DNA of 64,000 bases from Chloroflexota bacterium (GCA_013388745.1 JACAER010000016.1:62001-126000), one strand, 5' to 3'. Positions 7,216 through 16,127 are shown, numbered from the stretch's first letter. Notes: generated by a model from the sequence alone, not told the origin. A program made the numbers and translations.

Positions 7216-7962
7216 GTGTCCAAAATTATCTCTATCCATTCCTATCGCGGCGGCACCGGCAAATCTAATACCAGCGCGAATATCGCCACACTCCTGGCGA
7301 TGGAAGGACGGCGCTGCGGCGTCGTCGATACCGACATTATGTCGCCCGGTATTCATGTCCTCTTCGGTTTGGAAGAAGGGGCGATGCAGTTCTCGCTCAA
7401 CGACTATCTCTGGGGCAAATGCGACATCAAGCAGTGTGCCCATGATGTTACCCCGCCGGGACTCAGCGGCAAGATTTTCCTTATCCCTTCCAGTATCAAG
7501 GTCGGCGAAATCACGCGCATCCTGCGCGAGGGCTACGATCCCGGCCTGCTCACCGACGGCTTCCACACCCTGATGGAAAAAATGAACCTCGATGTGCTGG
7601 TGATCGACACGCATCCCGGTCTGAACGAAGAAACCATTCTCTCGATTGCCATCTCCGATGCGCTCGCCATTATTCTGCGCCCCGACCAGCAGGACTTTCA
7701 GGGCACGGCCATCACCGTCGAAGTGGCGCGCAAGCTCGATATTCCGCGTATGTGCCTGATCGTCAACAAGGCGCCCACCGCGCTGGATTTTGACGCTCTG
7801 CAAAAACAGGTCGAACGCACCTATAACACCGAAGTCGCCGCCATTTTGCCGCATTCCGACGAGATGATGATTCTGGGCAGCGCCGGTGTTTTCGTCACCC
7901 GCTATCCCGATCATCCCATCACGCAAAAACTGAAGAAAGCGGCGGCCTATCTTGTCTCGTGA
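7216..7962 (+). CDS. MinD/ParA-like P-loop ATPase
   Basis: A 248-residue deviant-Walker-A ATPase, starting at a GTG at 7216. The P-loop is YRGGTGKSN (residues 9-17), followed by the switch-like VVDTDIMSPG and the Walker B-type LVIDTHPGLNEE. MinD/ParA proteins use ATP-driven dimerisation to place partners on membranes or DNA. The C-terminus (ITQKLKKAAAYLVS) has a short amphipathic helix that could be a membrane-targeting sequence like that of MinD, but it is weak. No minC or minE is nearby, so it is not the division MinD of a standard operon. It lies directly upstream of a cNMP-binding protein that has a degenerate version of the same fold, and the two probably act together. Confidence 0.88.
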   Translation: MSKIISIHSYRGGTGKSNTSANIATLLAMEGRRCGVVDTDIMSPGIHVLFGLEEGAMQFSLNDYLWGKCDIKQCAHDVTPPGLSGKIFLIPSSIKVGEITRILREGYDPGLLTDGFHTLMEKMNLDVLVIDTHPGLNEETILSIAISDALAIILRPDQQDFQGTAITVEVARKLDIPRMCLIVNKAPTALDFDALQKQVERTYNTEVAAILPHSDEMMILGSAGVFVTRYPDHPITQKLKKAAAYLVS

Positions 7963-8009
7963 GGCTTGCCTCCTATGCGGTGAAGGCGTCTCTAGCTGAG
8001 AGGGAATGT

Positions 8010-9755
8010 ATGTCGGACGATCCATTGGGCGATCTGATTAGTGCGGCGCGCCGGCGTAAAACGCCACAGGCCGATTCTTCGCCCGACAATGAACCGAAAG
8101 GGCTGAACCCGCTCGATCTGCTGGATATGCCGCTGGAACAACGCGATGTCATTAACTGGCTGTCGCGCCGTCCAGAGGCGCGCCTGTCCGAAATTCAGGC
8201 CGGTGTCCAACAGGAACCGCAGCAGGTGCAGGCCATCGTCGAGACGCTCAAAAAAGCCGGCTATATCCACGAAGCGCTGATCAACGGCGAAATCCTGTAT
8301 CGCGTGGTCTTCAAAGCCAAACTCGGACGCCTCTCGCGTGGGCTGCCGCAGGACATCTGGTCGCGTTTCGACGTGGATAACGCCGCCTTTTTGCGCCAGG
8401 TCAGCCTGTTTCGCGGCATGACCGAGGAAGAGATCAGTGCCATCGCCACCAAAATGGAGACGCGCACCTATCAGCGCAATGAAGTACTGCTCTGGCAGGG
8501 TGAAATCGGCGAACGACTGCTGCTGATTAAAAGCGGCATTGTCGGCATCAGCCGCATTTCCCCCAAAACGCATGAACAAGAAACGCTGGCTTATCTGCGC
8601 GAAGGCGAAATGCTCGGCGAATACAGCCTGCTGGCCGAACAGAATCGCACTATCGCCGCCACAGCCACCGCCCTGAGCGAAGTCACGGTGCTGGCCATGA
8701 ATCGCCAGGAATTTATCGACTTGCTGGAAAATCATCGTTCGGCGGCCATTCAGCTCTCCAAAATCCTTGTCGAGCGGCTGCTCAACGCCAGCGTGCGCCT
8801 TGCCAGCAGCCAGGATACCAAAATCGCGCTGGTCTTCGGTGTGCAGAGCGGGGTCGGCGAAACCACCATCGGTAGTGCGCTCGCCATGACGCTGGCCGAC
8901 ACCACGCAGCGCCTTTCGGTCTACACCGAATACATTGACGCCCGCAATCTGTCTGCGCTTTTCGGCTTCCCCGCCGATCAGGAGACGTATCGACATCCGG
9001 GTGGTTTTGACCTGTGGGTGTACCGCGAAATGCTGTCTATGCCGCCCAATGTCCGCGTGACCCTCTTCATGGATCAATTGCTCACCAACTATGCCAACAT
9101 CGTCATCGGCATGCCCTGGCAGATCGACCCGGCGACGCACTACATCCTCGAACGCGCCGATCAGATCGTCATCGTCGTCAACCCGACTTCGACCTCCTGG
9201 CGTGAGCTTGACCGGTTGCTCGATCAACTGCGCAAGGCCATGCACCCGGAAAAAACCACGCTGTTCATCGTCGGCAACTGCCCCCACGCCGAACATGCCG
9301 CGCTGCCGATGCCCGGTCATATCGACTTCATCATCCCCCATCTTCCCGATCTTCCGCCCGCTGCGCTGCGCACCCCTGACAACCTGCCCGAACCACTGGC
9401 AAAAGTCGCCGCTGTGCTGTCCGATCGTTTGGGTCGCAATAACCAGATCAGCGTTTACATCCCTACGACAGTGGATGTCGATCAGGTCATCGACACCAGC
9501 CGCTATGTTCAGCAAACGATGGCTTTTTTAGGCGAGCGCTTCGGCGGCGCAACCAGCAGTCAGGCGCAGGGTGTCTGGAACAGCGAAGAATCAGGGCTGG
9601 TGAGCGAAACCGTCTACATCGTTCGCAGCTATACCACGCAGACCGATCTGGACAAATTTCTGCCCGATGTCATGGAATACATGGCCGAGTTAAAGCAGGC
9701 GCTCAAACAGGAAGCGATGGCCGTCGAAGTCAATCAGAAATTGATTCTCGTCTAG
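8010..9755 (+). CDS. Winged-helix / cyclic-nucleotide-binding / degenerate MinD-like fusion protein
   Basis: A 581-residue protein with three parts. Residues about 45-105 look like a winged-helix domain (VINWLSRRPEARLSEIQAG to YIHEALINGEILYRVV). Residues about 115-255 are a cNMP-binding (Crp-like) domain (LFRGMTEEEISAIATKM, LLLIKSGIVGI, LREGEMLGEYSLLAEQNRTI). From about 270 follows a MinD/ParA-like fold whose P-loop reads QSGVGETT, lacking the catalytic Lys, so it probably cannot hydrolyse ATP. I chose the ATG at 8010 because GAGAGGGAA precedes it; an earlier in-frame start at 7959 overlaps the MinD gene but has no such site. It would connect a nucleotide or other small-molecule signal to the ATPase encoded 47 bases upstream. 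Confidence 0.85.
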   Translation: MSDDPLGDLISAARRRKTPQADSSPDNEPKGLNPLDLLDMPLEQRDVINWLSRRPEARLSEIQAGVQQEPQQVQAIVETLKKAGYIHEALINGEILYRVVFKAKLGRLSRGLPQDIWSRFDVDNAAFLRQVSLFRGMTEEEISAIATKMETRTYQRNEVLLWQGEIGERLLLIKSGIVGISRISPKTHEQETLAYLREGEMLGEYSLLAEQNRTIAATATALSEVTVLAMNRQEFIDLLENHRSAAIQLSKILVERLLNASVRLASSQDTKIALVFGVQSGVGETTIGSALAMTLADTTQRLSVYTEYIDARNLSALFGFPADQETYRHPGGFDLWVYREMLSMPPNVRVTLFMDQLLTNYANIVIGMPWQIDPATHYILERADQIVIVVNPTSTSWRELDRLLDQLRKAMHPEKTTLFIVGNCPHAEHAALPMPGHIDFIIPHLPDLPPAALRTPDNLPEPLAKVAAVLSDRLGRNNQISVYIPTTVDVDQVIDTSRYVQQTMAFLGERFGGATSSQAQGVWNSEESGLVSETVYIVRSYTTQTDLDKFLPDVMEYMAELKQALKQEAMAVEVNQKLILV

Positions 9756-9837
9756 AATCGCCGCTTTCTTAATACAGCCATAAACAAAATCGCCTATAGT
9801 CTCTTTTTCGCTCTGATCGTCAAAAGGATTTGCACTT

Positions 9838-11841
9838 ATGTCCACTGCTGCCGCCAGCGCGCCCCTTGATGACCGCACCTATCGCCGCCGCGTTTTCTCC
9901 TGGACGATGTATGATTGGGCCAATTCGGCCTTCGCGACCACCATCCTCGCCGCTGTCCTGCCCATCTATTTCAGCACCGTCGCCGGCTCCACGCTCCCCA
10001 GCGAAGCCGCTGCCACCGGCTGGTGGAGCTTTTCGCTCAGTGTCTCGCTGTTCATCGCCGCCATTATGTCACCTATTCTGGGCACAGTCTCCGATGTCGT
10101 GCGCGGCAAAAAGCGCTTCCTGACTATTTTTGCGCTTGTCGGCATTCTGGGCACGGCGGCCCTGGTTTTCGTCGGCACGGGCGATTGGATGTTGGCCGCT
10201 ATTCTGGCGATCATTGGGCGCATCGGCTTCAGCGGCTCGATCTCATTTTATGACGCGCTGCTGCCGCATGTCGCAAAGGAACAAGATCAGGATCGTGTCT
10301 CGGCGCAGGGCTACGCCATGGGCTACCTCGGCGGCGGCATTCTGTTGGCGATCAACATTGCCATTATCTTCCTTTTGGACGATTTCGCGCTCGGATCACG
10401 TATCGCTTTCCTCAGTGTCGCTATCTGGTGGGCCGTCTTCTCGCTGCCGCTGCTGACACAAGTTCCCGAACCTCCGGCGGCGGTAGCAAAGCGTGACGGC
10501 CAGAATGTCATCAGCGCCAGTTTCAAGCGCATCTGGGATACGCTCAAGGACATCGCCAAATATCGCGAACTGCTCAAATTCCTGATCGCCTTCCTCATTT
10601 ACAATGACGCCATCGGCACGATTATCGGCGTGGCCGCGATTTACGGCGCGGAACTCGGCTTCGGCAGTATCGAATTGATTCTCGCGCTGCTGTTGGTGCA
10701 GTTTGTCGGCATTCCCTTCAGCCTGATTTTCGGCAGCCTCCCCAACCCCAATAATAAACGCCGCGCTTTCCTGTTGGTGTTCATTCTGTTCAACCTTGTC
10801 GCGCTGCCCTCAGCGGGCATCATCGGCGCGCGTGTACTGCCGCAGGATATGACCGGCGTGCTGCTGCCGCCTTACGAGAGCACCGCTAACGGCGTCGGCA
10901 CAGGCACATACGGGCTGGAGGCGCTTGACCTTAGCGACGACTGGATGAATCAAACCATCAGCGCCGCCGTTTTGAGCACAGACGCCGATGTGGTGTATGC
11001 CAGCAGCAGCGCGCCCGCTGCCCGCGTCGATTTCGCCTTTAACGGCCAGAACATTGTACTGACTTACGGCATCGGCCCGGATCATGGCATCTGGGCTGTG
11101 CTGCTGGACGGCCAACCGCTGCTGGAAGAAGGCGACAACGACCAGATGGTGCCCGTCGTCATTGACGCCTATCACATCACGCCGCGTTATAACGAGCGTG
11201 TGACACTCACCGCCCCCGAATCCGGCGAACACGTCCTCAGCCTGGTCAACACTGGCACGCGCAGCGACGCCAGCACAGGCAATGTTTTTTCAATTGCGCA
11301 GGTCGAAGTGCTGTCCCCTGTCAGCCGCAGCAGTCTGCCCGTTATTCTGGGCTGCATCATCGTTGTGCAAGCCATCGGCCTGCTGGTGGCTTTCCTGCTG
11401 CGCGGCGCCTTCGCCGGCCTCGCCGCGCGTCTTGATACCAAGCGCACCGTCTTTCTGGCGCTCATCGTCTATTCGGCAATTGCTGTCTGGGGCTTTTTTC
11501 TCGGTTCAACCATCGAATTTTGGTTCCTGGCGTGGATGGTGGCGATCGTGCAAGGCGGCAGCCAGGCGTTGAGCCGCAGCCTGTTTTCGATCATGTCGCC
11601 CGCCAGCAAGAGCGGCGAGTTCTTCGGACTGTTCGGTGTGATGGAAAAATTCGCCTCGTTCATCGGCCCGCTGATTTTCGCGGCTGCTGCTCTCACGCTT
11701 GGCAGCAGCCGTCCCGCCATTCTCAGCCTGATCGCCTTCTTCATCATCGGCGGCTTTTTGCTGCTGCGCGTAGATGTCGAAGCCGGACGCACAGTCGCGC
11801 AGGAAGAAGACCGCGAAGCCTTGAGCGGCACGGCCAGCTAA
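9838..11841 (+). CDS. UMF1/Atg22-like MFS transporter with a large inserted domain
   Basis: The 667 residues begin with the UMF1-family phrase VFSWTMYDWANSAFATTI and show MFS helices in two halves (about residues 20-330 and 500-650). Family members are usually about 420-450 residues. The excess is a soluble insert at about residues 340-490, between helices of the two halves (from LPPYESTANGVGTGTYGLEA to GNVFSIAQVEVLSP), rich in beta-strand-like, polar sequence, probably outside the membrane. UMF1/Atg22 proteins are thought to export small solutes such as amino acids; the substrate here is unknown. AAAGGA precedes the ATG. It is convergent with rarA, with a hairpin at 11853-11878 between them. 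Confidence 0.88.
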   Translation: MSTAAASAPLDDRTYRRRVFSWTMYDWANSAFATTILAAVLPIYFSTVAGSTLPSEAAATGWWSFSLSVSLFIAAIMSPILGTVSDVVRGKKRFLTIFALVGILGTAALVFVGTGDWMLAAILAIIGRIGFSGSISFYDALLPHVAKEQDQDRVSAQGYAMGYLGGGILLAINIAIIFLLDDFALGSRIAFLSVAIWWAVFSLPLLTQVPEPPAAVAKRDGQNVISASFKRIWDTLKDIAKYRELLKFLIAFLIYNDAIGTIIGVAAIYGAELGFGSIELILALLLVQFVGIPFSLIFGSLPNPNNKRRAFLLVFILFNLVALPSAGIIGARVLPQDMTGVLLPPYESTANGVGTGTYGLEALDLSDDWMNQTISAAVLSTDADVVYASSSAPAARVDFAFNGQNIVLTYGIGPDHGIWAVLLDGQPLLEEGDNDQMVPVVIDAYHITPRYNERVTLTAPESGEHVLSLVNTGTRSDASTGNVFSIAQVEVLSPVSRSSLPVILGCIIVVQAIGLLVAFLLRGAFAGLAARLDTKRTVFLALIVYSAIAVWGFFLGSTIEFWFLAWMVAIVQGGSQALSRSLFSIMSPASKSGEFFGLFGVMEKFASFIGPLIFAAAALTLGSSRPAILSLIAFFIIGGFLLLRVDVEAGRTVAQEEDREALSGTAS

Positions 11842-11852
11842 ATCACGACTCA

Positions 11853-11878
11853 TGGGGGCAGGCTTTGCCGCTTGCCCC
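11853..11878. terminator. Hairpin between convergent MFS and rarA genes
   Basis: GGGGCAGGC and GCTTGCCCC pair (one wobble) around a TTTGCC loop. No long U-run follows on either strand, so it is a weak or bidirectional terminator. It reaches the rarA stop codon. Confidence 0.5.
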
Positions 11879-13062
11879 TACGAGTTTTTCACCTTGTAGT
11901 AGTATTTCGTGCCCTTCAGTTTTTCCGGCAGCAGGTCTTCGCTGGCGTACATCTCATAACCCTTGCCGTAGCCCAATTCCTTCATCAGCCGGGTCGGGGC
12001 GTTGCGCAGTTGCAGCGGAATCGCCAGATTGCCATGCTTTTGCACATCTTCCAGCGCGCGGAAAAACGCATCATACGACGAGCGATCTTTCGGCGCCAGC
12101 GCCAGATAGACAGCGCCATGCGCCAGATTGATCTGGCATTCGGGATAACCGATGCTTTCCACCGCGCGGAACACTTCGTTGGCCACGACCAGCGCCGTCG
12201 GGTTCGCCATACCGATGTCCTCGCTGGCGAAAATCACCATGCGCCGCGCGATAAACAGCGGGTCTTCGCCCGCGTCCACCATCCGCGCCAGATAATACAG
12301 CGCCGCGTCCGCCTGACTCGCGCGCATACTCTTGATGAAGGCGCTGATCGTGTTGTAATGCTCCTCTGCCGCTTTGTCATAGCGCAGATGCCTGGATTGC
12401 AGCGTGTTTTTGAAGTGTTCGCCGTTGATTTCGCCGCCGTTCAGCTTGTGCAGCGTCGCCGTGTTTTCCAGCAGATTGAACGCCTGCCGCGCGTCGCCGT
12501 TGGCGAATTCCACCAGGAACGCCTGCGCCTCCACGCTGATCGACACCCCCAGCGCCTGTGTGCCGCGCGCGATCACTTCCGCCATCTCCGCTTCGTTCAG
12601 CGGTGTCAGCACCAATACCTGACAGCGTGACAGCAGCGCCGGAATCACCTCGAACGAGGGGTTTTCCGTCGTCGCGCCGATCAGCACCACCGTCCCATTT
12701 TCCACATACGGCAGCAAAAAATCCTGCTGCGCCTTGTTGAAGCGGTGGATTTCGTCCAGAAACAGCACGGCACCCTGTGCGTCGTCCGCGATCACCGCGT
12801 CGATGATCGCGCGCACATCACTTTTGCCCGCTGCCACCGCCGATAGCTGGAAAAAACGCCGTCCGGTTTGGGCCGCTATAATCCGCGCCAGCGTCGTCTT
12901 GCCTACGCCCGGCGGCCCCCAGAACACCAGCGAGCGTATCGTCTGATTCTGTACTGCCAGCCACAGCGGCTTGCCTTCGCCCACCAGATGTGTCTGGCCA
13001 ATCACCTCCGCGAGCGTGCGCGGACGCAAACGGTCTGCCAGCGGCTGTGTTTCCGTGTCCAT
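11878..13062 (-). CDS. rarA: Replication-associated recombination protein A (RarA/MgsA AAA+ ATPase)
   Basis: A 394-residue clamp-loader-like AAA+ protein. It has Walker [11 protein letters not shown] near residue 50, Walker [16 protein letters not shown], sensor 1 [12 protein letters not shown], an arginine-finger LLSRCQVL, and a C-terminal RarA tetramerisation domain ([23 protein letters not shown], then [15 protein letters not shown]). RarA acts at stalled replication forks and interacts with SSB. It is slightly shorter than the E. coli protein (about 447), mostly at the ends. The start ATG at 13062 is followed by [23 protein letters not shown], the normal N-terminus. It is a single-gene unit, convergent with the MFS gene and followed upstream by a 340-base intergenic region with a repeat. 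Confidence 0.96.
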   Translation of the reverse strand: MDTETQPLADRLRPRTLAEVIGQTHLVGEGKPLWLAVQNQTIRSLVFWGPPGVGKTTLARIIAAQTGRRFFQLSAVAAGKSDVRAIIDAVIADDAQGAVLFLDEIHRFNKAQQDFLLPYVENGTVVLIGATTENPSFEVIPALLSRCQVLVLTPLNEAEMAEVIARGTQALGVSISVEAQAFLVEFANGDARQAFNLLENTATLHKLNGGEINGEHFKNTLQSRHLRYDKAAEEHYNTISAFIKSMRASQADAALYYLARMVDAGEDPLFIARRMVIFASEDIGMANPTALVVANEVFRAVESIGYPECQINLAHGAVYLALAPKDRSSYDAFFRALEDVQKHGNLAIPLQLRNAPTRLMKELGYGKGYEMYASEDLLPEKLKGTKYYYKVKNS

Positions 13063-13267
13063 AAATTGCGTCTTTCGTTCAAAGCCGTTTCGATCATCTC
13101 GCCAGTATCGCAGACATCCGTTGTGGGGTCAACGCCGCGCCGACGCGATGCACACCAACGTCGCAAAAGCGCCTTAAATGAGCAGGCAAAAGGAAAAACG
13201 CACGGAAGTATGAGCCTGAAAAATGATATTTGCCCGGCGGAATAGAATCGGCAGTTTGCTTTTTAAT

Positions 13268-13380
13268 GAGTCGCAGAGGGACTTTGGTGGCAAACTTGTT
13301 TGCCCGGCAGCTATGCACTTGAGTGTCTGACGGCACACAACTTGCCAAACTCAGAAGAACACTGATCAGCTTATTTTCTT
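13268..13380 (+). repeat. Intergenic double-hairpin repeat, copy A
   Basis: This lies in the gene-free stretch 13063-13404. It contains the perfect inverted repeat GGCAAAC-TT-GTTTGCC (13289-13304), then CCGGCAGC, a small palindrome CACT-TG-AGTG (13316-13325), and a tail with CCAAACTCAGAAGAAC. The same order, spacing and much of the sequence recur at 14544-14653, and the second half at 32309-32388, all in the same orientation. Nothing else was seen in this gap. Confidence 0.75.
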
Positions 13381-13404
13381 CATCCGCATGTTGTGCTGGC
13401 GCCA

Positions 13405-13656
13405 CTACCCCTGTCCGTTCAGCCCCAGTTCTTCGCGGCGGCGGCGCGCGGCAGCTTTCCCGGCGGCGATACTATCTGCCAGCGGATCCGCTTCCAGTTT
13501 GCCGCGCACACTCTGCCCGACGCTGCTTAAATGCTGGCGCATGGTCTTGCCGCTCTGGGGTGAGGCGAACAGCGCCACCAGCGCCCCGGCCAGCAAACCG
13601 AGCAGGAATCCCGACAGCACTGCGCTGTCGTTCAGGCCATCACGATGCGCTGTCAT
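13405..13656 (-). CDS. YtxH-like small membrane protein
   Basis: The 83 residues comprise one N-terminal transmembrane helix with small residues (VLSGFLLGLLAGALVALFASP), the YtxH-type 'SPQSGKTMRQHLSS' basic segment, and a charged helical tail rich in Arg, Lys and Glu. YtxH-domain proteins are small stress-linked envelope proteins in Gram-positive bacteria and relatives; their activity is unclear. It overlaps the end of the upstream gene (13640) by 17 bases and is the last of three consecutive small membrane-protein genes on the minus strand, so a common function at the membrane is likely. Confidence 0.8.
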   Translation of the reverse strand: MTAHRDGLNDSAVLSGFLLGLLAGALVALFASPQSGKTMRQHLSSVGQSVRGKLEADPLADSIAAGKAAARRRREELGLNGQG

Positions 13657-14122
13657 TGGCTGTCCCTTTCTTCGCCGTTGGGCGTATCGCCTTGCGGATA
13701 TTGGCGAGTTCGCGGAAGAAGGTTGCCAATCCGGCGAAAAAAGCGCTGATGCGCATCAGCGGCTTGATGGTGTTGGCGCTGACGAATTCGACGGTCGTCT
13801 GCGCTTCTTTCACCGTCGCCTGCATTTGCTCCAGAATTGGGCGAAATTCGCTGGTCAGCAGGTTAATAAAACGCGCGACCTGTACCACGAACACCACAAA
13901 CGCCATGCTCACGGCAATGCCTTGCAGCGCCAGCACGATCAAAAACACATCGCGGAAGATCGCGATAATGGTCGAGGCGCGTTCGTTCGTCAGCGCCAGC
14001 ACCAGCGCGACGACAAAAATCAGCACGAACACGCCAACCAACACGCCGCCCGCGATCATCATCACGCGGTTGATATCCCATCCGCTGGTTTCGTCTTTCA
14101 CCGGGGGCACATTTTGCGCCAT
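13640..14122 (-). CDS. Membrane protein with two N-terminal helices and a helical tail
   Basis: The 160 residues begin with a short polar segment, followed by two long hydrophobic helices (about 20-48 and 58-85). A helical region (FINLLTSEFRPILEQMQATV, then FVSANTIKPLMRISAFFAGL) resembles the DUF948 layout that often accompanies YtxH proteins. It ends in a basic tail (ANIRKAIRPTAKKG). I do not recognise a precise family, so the DUF948 likeness is tentative. It sits between a 92-residue membrane protein and the YtxH-like gene, overlapping the latter, which suggests translational coupling. Likely an envelope or division-associated structural protein; function unknown. Confidence 0.75.
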   Translation of the reverse strand: MAQNVPPVKDETSGWDINRVMMIAGGVLVGVFVLIFVVALVLALTNERASTIIAIFRDVFLIVLALQGIAVSMAFVVFVVQVARFINLLTSEFRPILEQMQATVKEAQTTVEFVSANTIKPLMRISAFFAGLATFFRELANIRKAIRPTAKKGTANDSAS

Positions 14123-14131
14123 AAGCGTCCT

Positions 14132-14410
14132 CTAACGGGCAGAAGGCCTGCGCGCACGGTTAGCCGTCAGCACGTTGGCGACCAGCAGGGCAACCAGCGC
14201 GCCAATCGACGCCGCCACCACACGCAGCGGGCCAATATTTAAAATATTGATCTCAAAGGTCTCGCCGAGCACATGCCCCAGCCCAAAGCCCACCCAACCG
14301 GCGAGCAGATACAGCGCCAGCCGCCGCGCGTCGCCACCGAAAAAAAGGTGAAACAGGGCGCCGTAGAGTGTCGCCAGAATAAACCCCAGTGTCAGCATCG
14401 GCCCAGGCAA
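14132..14410 (-). CDS. Small multi-pass membrane protein
   Basis: This 92-residue, strongly hydrophobic protein has three predicted helices (about residues 7-24, 30-48 and 62-82) with a basic C-terminus (NRARRPSAR). I chose the TTG at 14410 because AGAGGA lies six bases upstream; the ATG at 14398 (MLTLGFILATLYG) is the alternative. The pattern of short loops and Gly-rich helices is like many small envelope proteins, and no family was recognised. It is the first of three small membrane genes read towards 13405, with 9 bases before the next. Confidence 0.7.
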   Translation of the reverse strand: MPGPMLTLGFILATLYGALFHLFFGGDARRLALYLLAGWVGFGLGHVLGETFEINILNIGPLRVVAASIGALVALLVANVLTANRARRPSAR

Positions 14411-14543
14411 GCAGCATCCTCTGCGTGTCTAATGTTGCGTGTACGCTAATGAATGGTACAATCCTCGCTAGTGTGACGCTCCCCACATCTCATGCACTTT
14501 AACTTTTAAATCAGATAACGTCTCCCAAACGAGAATGCTCAAC

Positions 14544-14653
14544 GAGTCCCGGAGAGACTTAAAGGCAAACTTGTTTGCCCGGCAGCCGCAGACTTCAGTC
14601 TGTGGCGTAAAACCCGCCAAACCCGAAAGAACCGTTATCTGTTTAATTTCTTA
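14544..14653 (+). repeat. Intergenic double-hairpin repeat, copy B
   Basis: This is the clearest copy: GGCAAAC-TT-GTTTGCC (14564-14579), CCGGCAGC, then CAGACT-TC-AGTCTG (14589-14602) and a tail CCGCCAAACCCGAAAGAACCG. It lies in the 436-base gap 14411-14846 between divergent genes. The rest of that gap holds no visible gene. The SRPBCC gene promoter should be there, but no clear box pair was found. Confidence 0.8.
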
Positions 14654-14846
14654 AACTGCATAAGGCGGGGGCTTCTGTTGCACGCTTGCCGCATTGGGCT
14701 GCGTTACGCAACACGGATGCGTCCCATCCGGTACTATCGATGTCGTTGAGCCTATTGTGCTTCTGTACGACATTGCGCATTGTACCACAAAGAGTGGCAG
14801 CATGGCGCATTTTCGGTAACATAATTTCGTTTGACACAACACGGCA

Positions 14847-16016
14847 ATGACAACCCTCGACGAACGCATTCTGATCCCCGCGCCCCAAACTGCGGTCTGG
14901 GCATATCTCAGCGATCTGGCGAAGAATCCATCCTGGCAGGCCGACTGCGTGAGCGTGTCGTTTTTGACGACCTCCCAAAGTGGGCCGGGGGTGCGCTGGC
15001 GTTCCAGCGGCAAGCGCCGCCGCGACTACGTGCTGCAAATCACGGCCTGGTACGATGGCTTGGGATATGAGTACACCTATGTCGATGGCGCGTCCTTCAG
15101 CCAGAGCAAAGGGCGCATCCGTCTGCAAGAAATCCCCGAAGGCACGATTGTCCAGTGGTCGTTTACCTATGAGCTGGGCGGGCTGCTGGGCGCAATGCGC
15201 GATTCGCTCGGCATACGGCGTGCCTACAACACCATGATGATTGACAGCCTGAAAAAGCTGTGGCTTGTCATGAAACACGTCAACAGCGGCTCCGTAGCGC
15301 GCGAGACCAAATCGCTCATGCGCGACGCCCCCGATGTGGAAGCGCGCGCGCAGTATAAACCCCGTCATCCCTCTGCTGTGGAAGGGGGAGCGCCATCGAG
15401 TGTCCGCCTGATTGCTGAGCCGCCGCTTTCCGACGAAGACACACGCCCACGTCCGGCGGTCAAGGCCGCCGATCTTCCGCCCGCTGCCTCTGTTGCGCCC
15501 GCCGCGCCGCCCGGCGACCCCTTCGCCCGTCCGGCTTCCCCGGTGGAAATGCCGCCGGTGAGCGTGCCCCCGCCTGTGATGCCTATCGCGCCCGCCCCGC
15601 CCGCGTCTTCCGCTGCCAGCGCCGAGCCGGATTTTCTCGCGCAGGTGCGCGCCACCAAAGACCTGCCGGCTGTCCCACCGAGCGAGTCTACCCCTGATAC
15701 GCCCGCTGCGACCCAGAGCGCGATGCCGATGCCTGCGCTCACCGAAAAACCCGCCGAAAGCCTAAAAGTCGAACCGCCCGCCGCAGCGGCCGCGCAGACA
15801 TCTGACGCCGTCGGCGTCGATACGTCCAAAATGAGTGTGTTTGAACTCTTCGGGCTGCCAAAGCCGAGCGAAACGCAGGAACTCAGCACGGTGGCAGCAC
15901 GCGCACCACAGCCAATTGCGCCGCAGTCCGCTGCGCTGCCGCAGGAACGGCGCGCGGGCCGGCGCGGGCTGCGCATTCTGCTCCGGCTCAGGCGCCTCAA
16001 AATACGCCGTCCGTAG
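14847..16016 (+). CDS. SRPBCC (START-like) domain protein with a Pro/Ala-rich C-terminal half
   Basis: Residues 1 to about 150 form a SRPBCC/polyketide-cyclase-like hydrophobic-pocket domain: ERILIPAPQTAVWAYLSDLA at the N-terminus, then strands ending IVQWSFTYELGG and a long C-terminal helix (SLKKLWLVMKHV). From about residue 155 to 345 the chain is low-complexity, rich in Pro, Ala and Glu, likely disordered. It ends in a short conserved-looking segment (KMSVFELFGLPKPSE) and a very basic tail (LRILLRLRRLKIRRP). SRPBCC domains bind lipids or small hydrophobic ligands. The ligand is unknown, and the basic tail may contact nucleic acid or membrane. The gene is followed at once by a terminator and tRNA-His. 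Confidence 0.8.
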   Translation: MTTLDERILIPAPQTAVWAYLSDLAKNPSWQADCVSVSFLTTSQSGPGVRWRSSGKRRRDYVLQITAWYDGLGYEYTYVDGASFSQSKGRIRLQEIPEGTIVQWSFTYELGGLLGAMRDSLGIRRAYNTMMIDSLKKLWLVMKHVNSGSVARETKSLMRDAPDVEARAQYKPRHPSAVEGGAPSSVRLIAEPPLSDEDTRPRPAVKAADLPPAASVAPAAPPGDPFARPASPVEMPPVSVPPPVMPIAPAPPASSAASAEPDFLAQVRATKDLPAVPPSESTPDTPAATQSAMPMPALTEKPAESLKVEPPAAAAAQTSDAVGVDTSKMSVFELFGLPKPSETQELSTVAARAPQPIAPQSAALPQERRAGRRGLRILLRLRRLKIRRP

Positions 16017-16022
16017 CCATAA

Positions 16023-16048
16023 AAAAACGCCCGAACAAGGGCGTTTTT
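16023..16048. terminator. Bidirectional terminator between the SRPBCC gene and tRNA-His
   Basis: AAAAACGCCC and GGGCGTTTTT pair around GAACAA, giving U-runs on both strands. It serves the plus-strand SRPBCC gene (stop at 16016) and the minus-strand tRNA. Confidence 0.9.
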
Positions 16049-16053
16049 AGTTG

Positions 16054-16127
16054 GGTGGCTGATGGGGCTCGAACCCACGACAACCACATCCACAGTGTGG
16101 CGCTCTGCCAGCTGAGCTACAGCCACC
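16054..16127 (-). tRNA. tRNA-His (GTG)
   Basis: The minus strand folds into a cloverleaf: acceptor GTGGCTG/CAGCCAC, D-arm with GTAGCTCAGCTGGCAGAGC, anticodon stem CCACA/TGTGG around CTGTGGA (anticodon GTG), and T-arm with GGGTTCGAGCCC. The extra G at -1 opposite C73, the identity element of tRNA-His, is present in the DNA. Full CCA does not appear to be encoded (CA then A follows C73). Confidence 0.97.

Noticed and set aside
7992..9515. 507-codon open frame on the minus strand
   Set aside because: Antisense to the cNMP/pseudo-MinD gene, which has recognisable domains, and composed of low-information sequence.
14643..15368. 241-codon open frame on the minus strand, partly in an intergenic region
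   Set aside because: It opposes the SRPBCC gene, which has a real fold; the antisense translation is His/Arg/Ala-rich and matches nothing.
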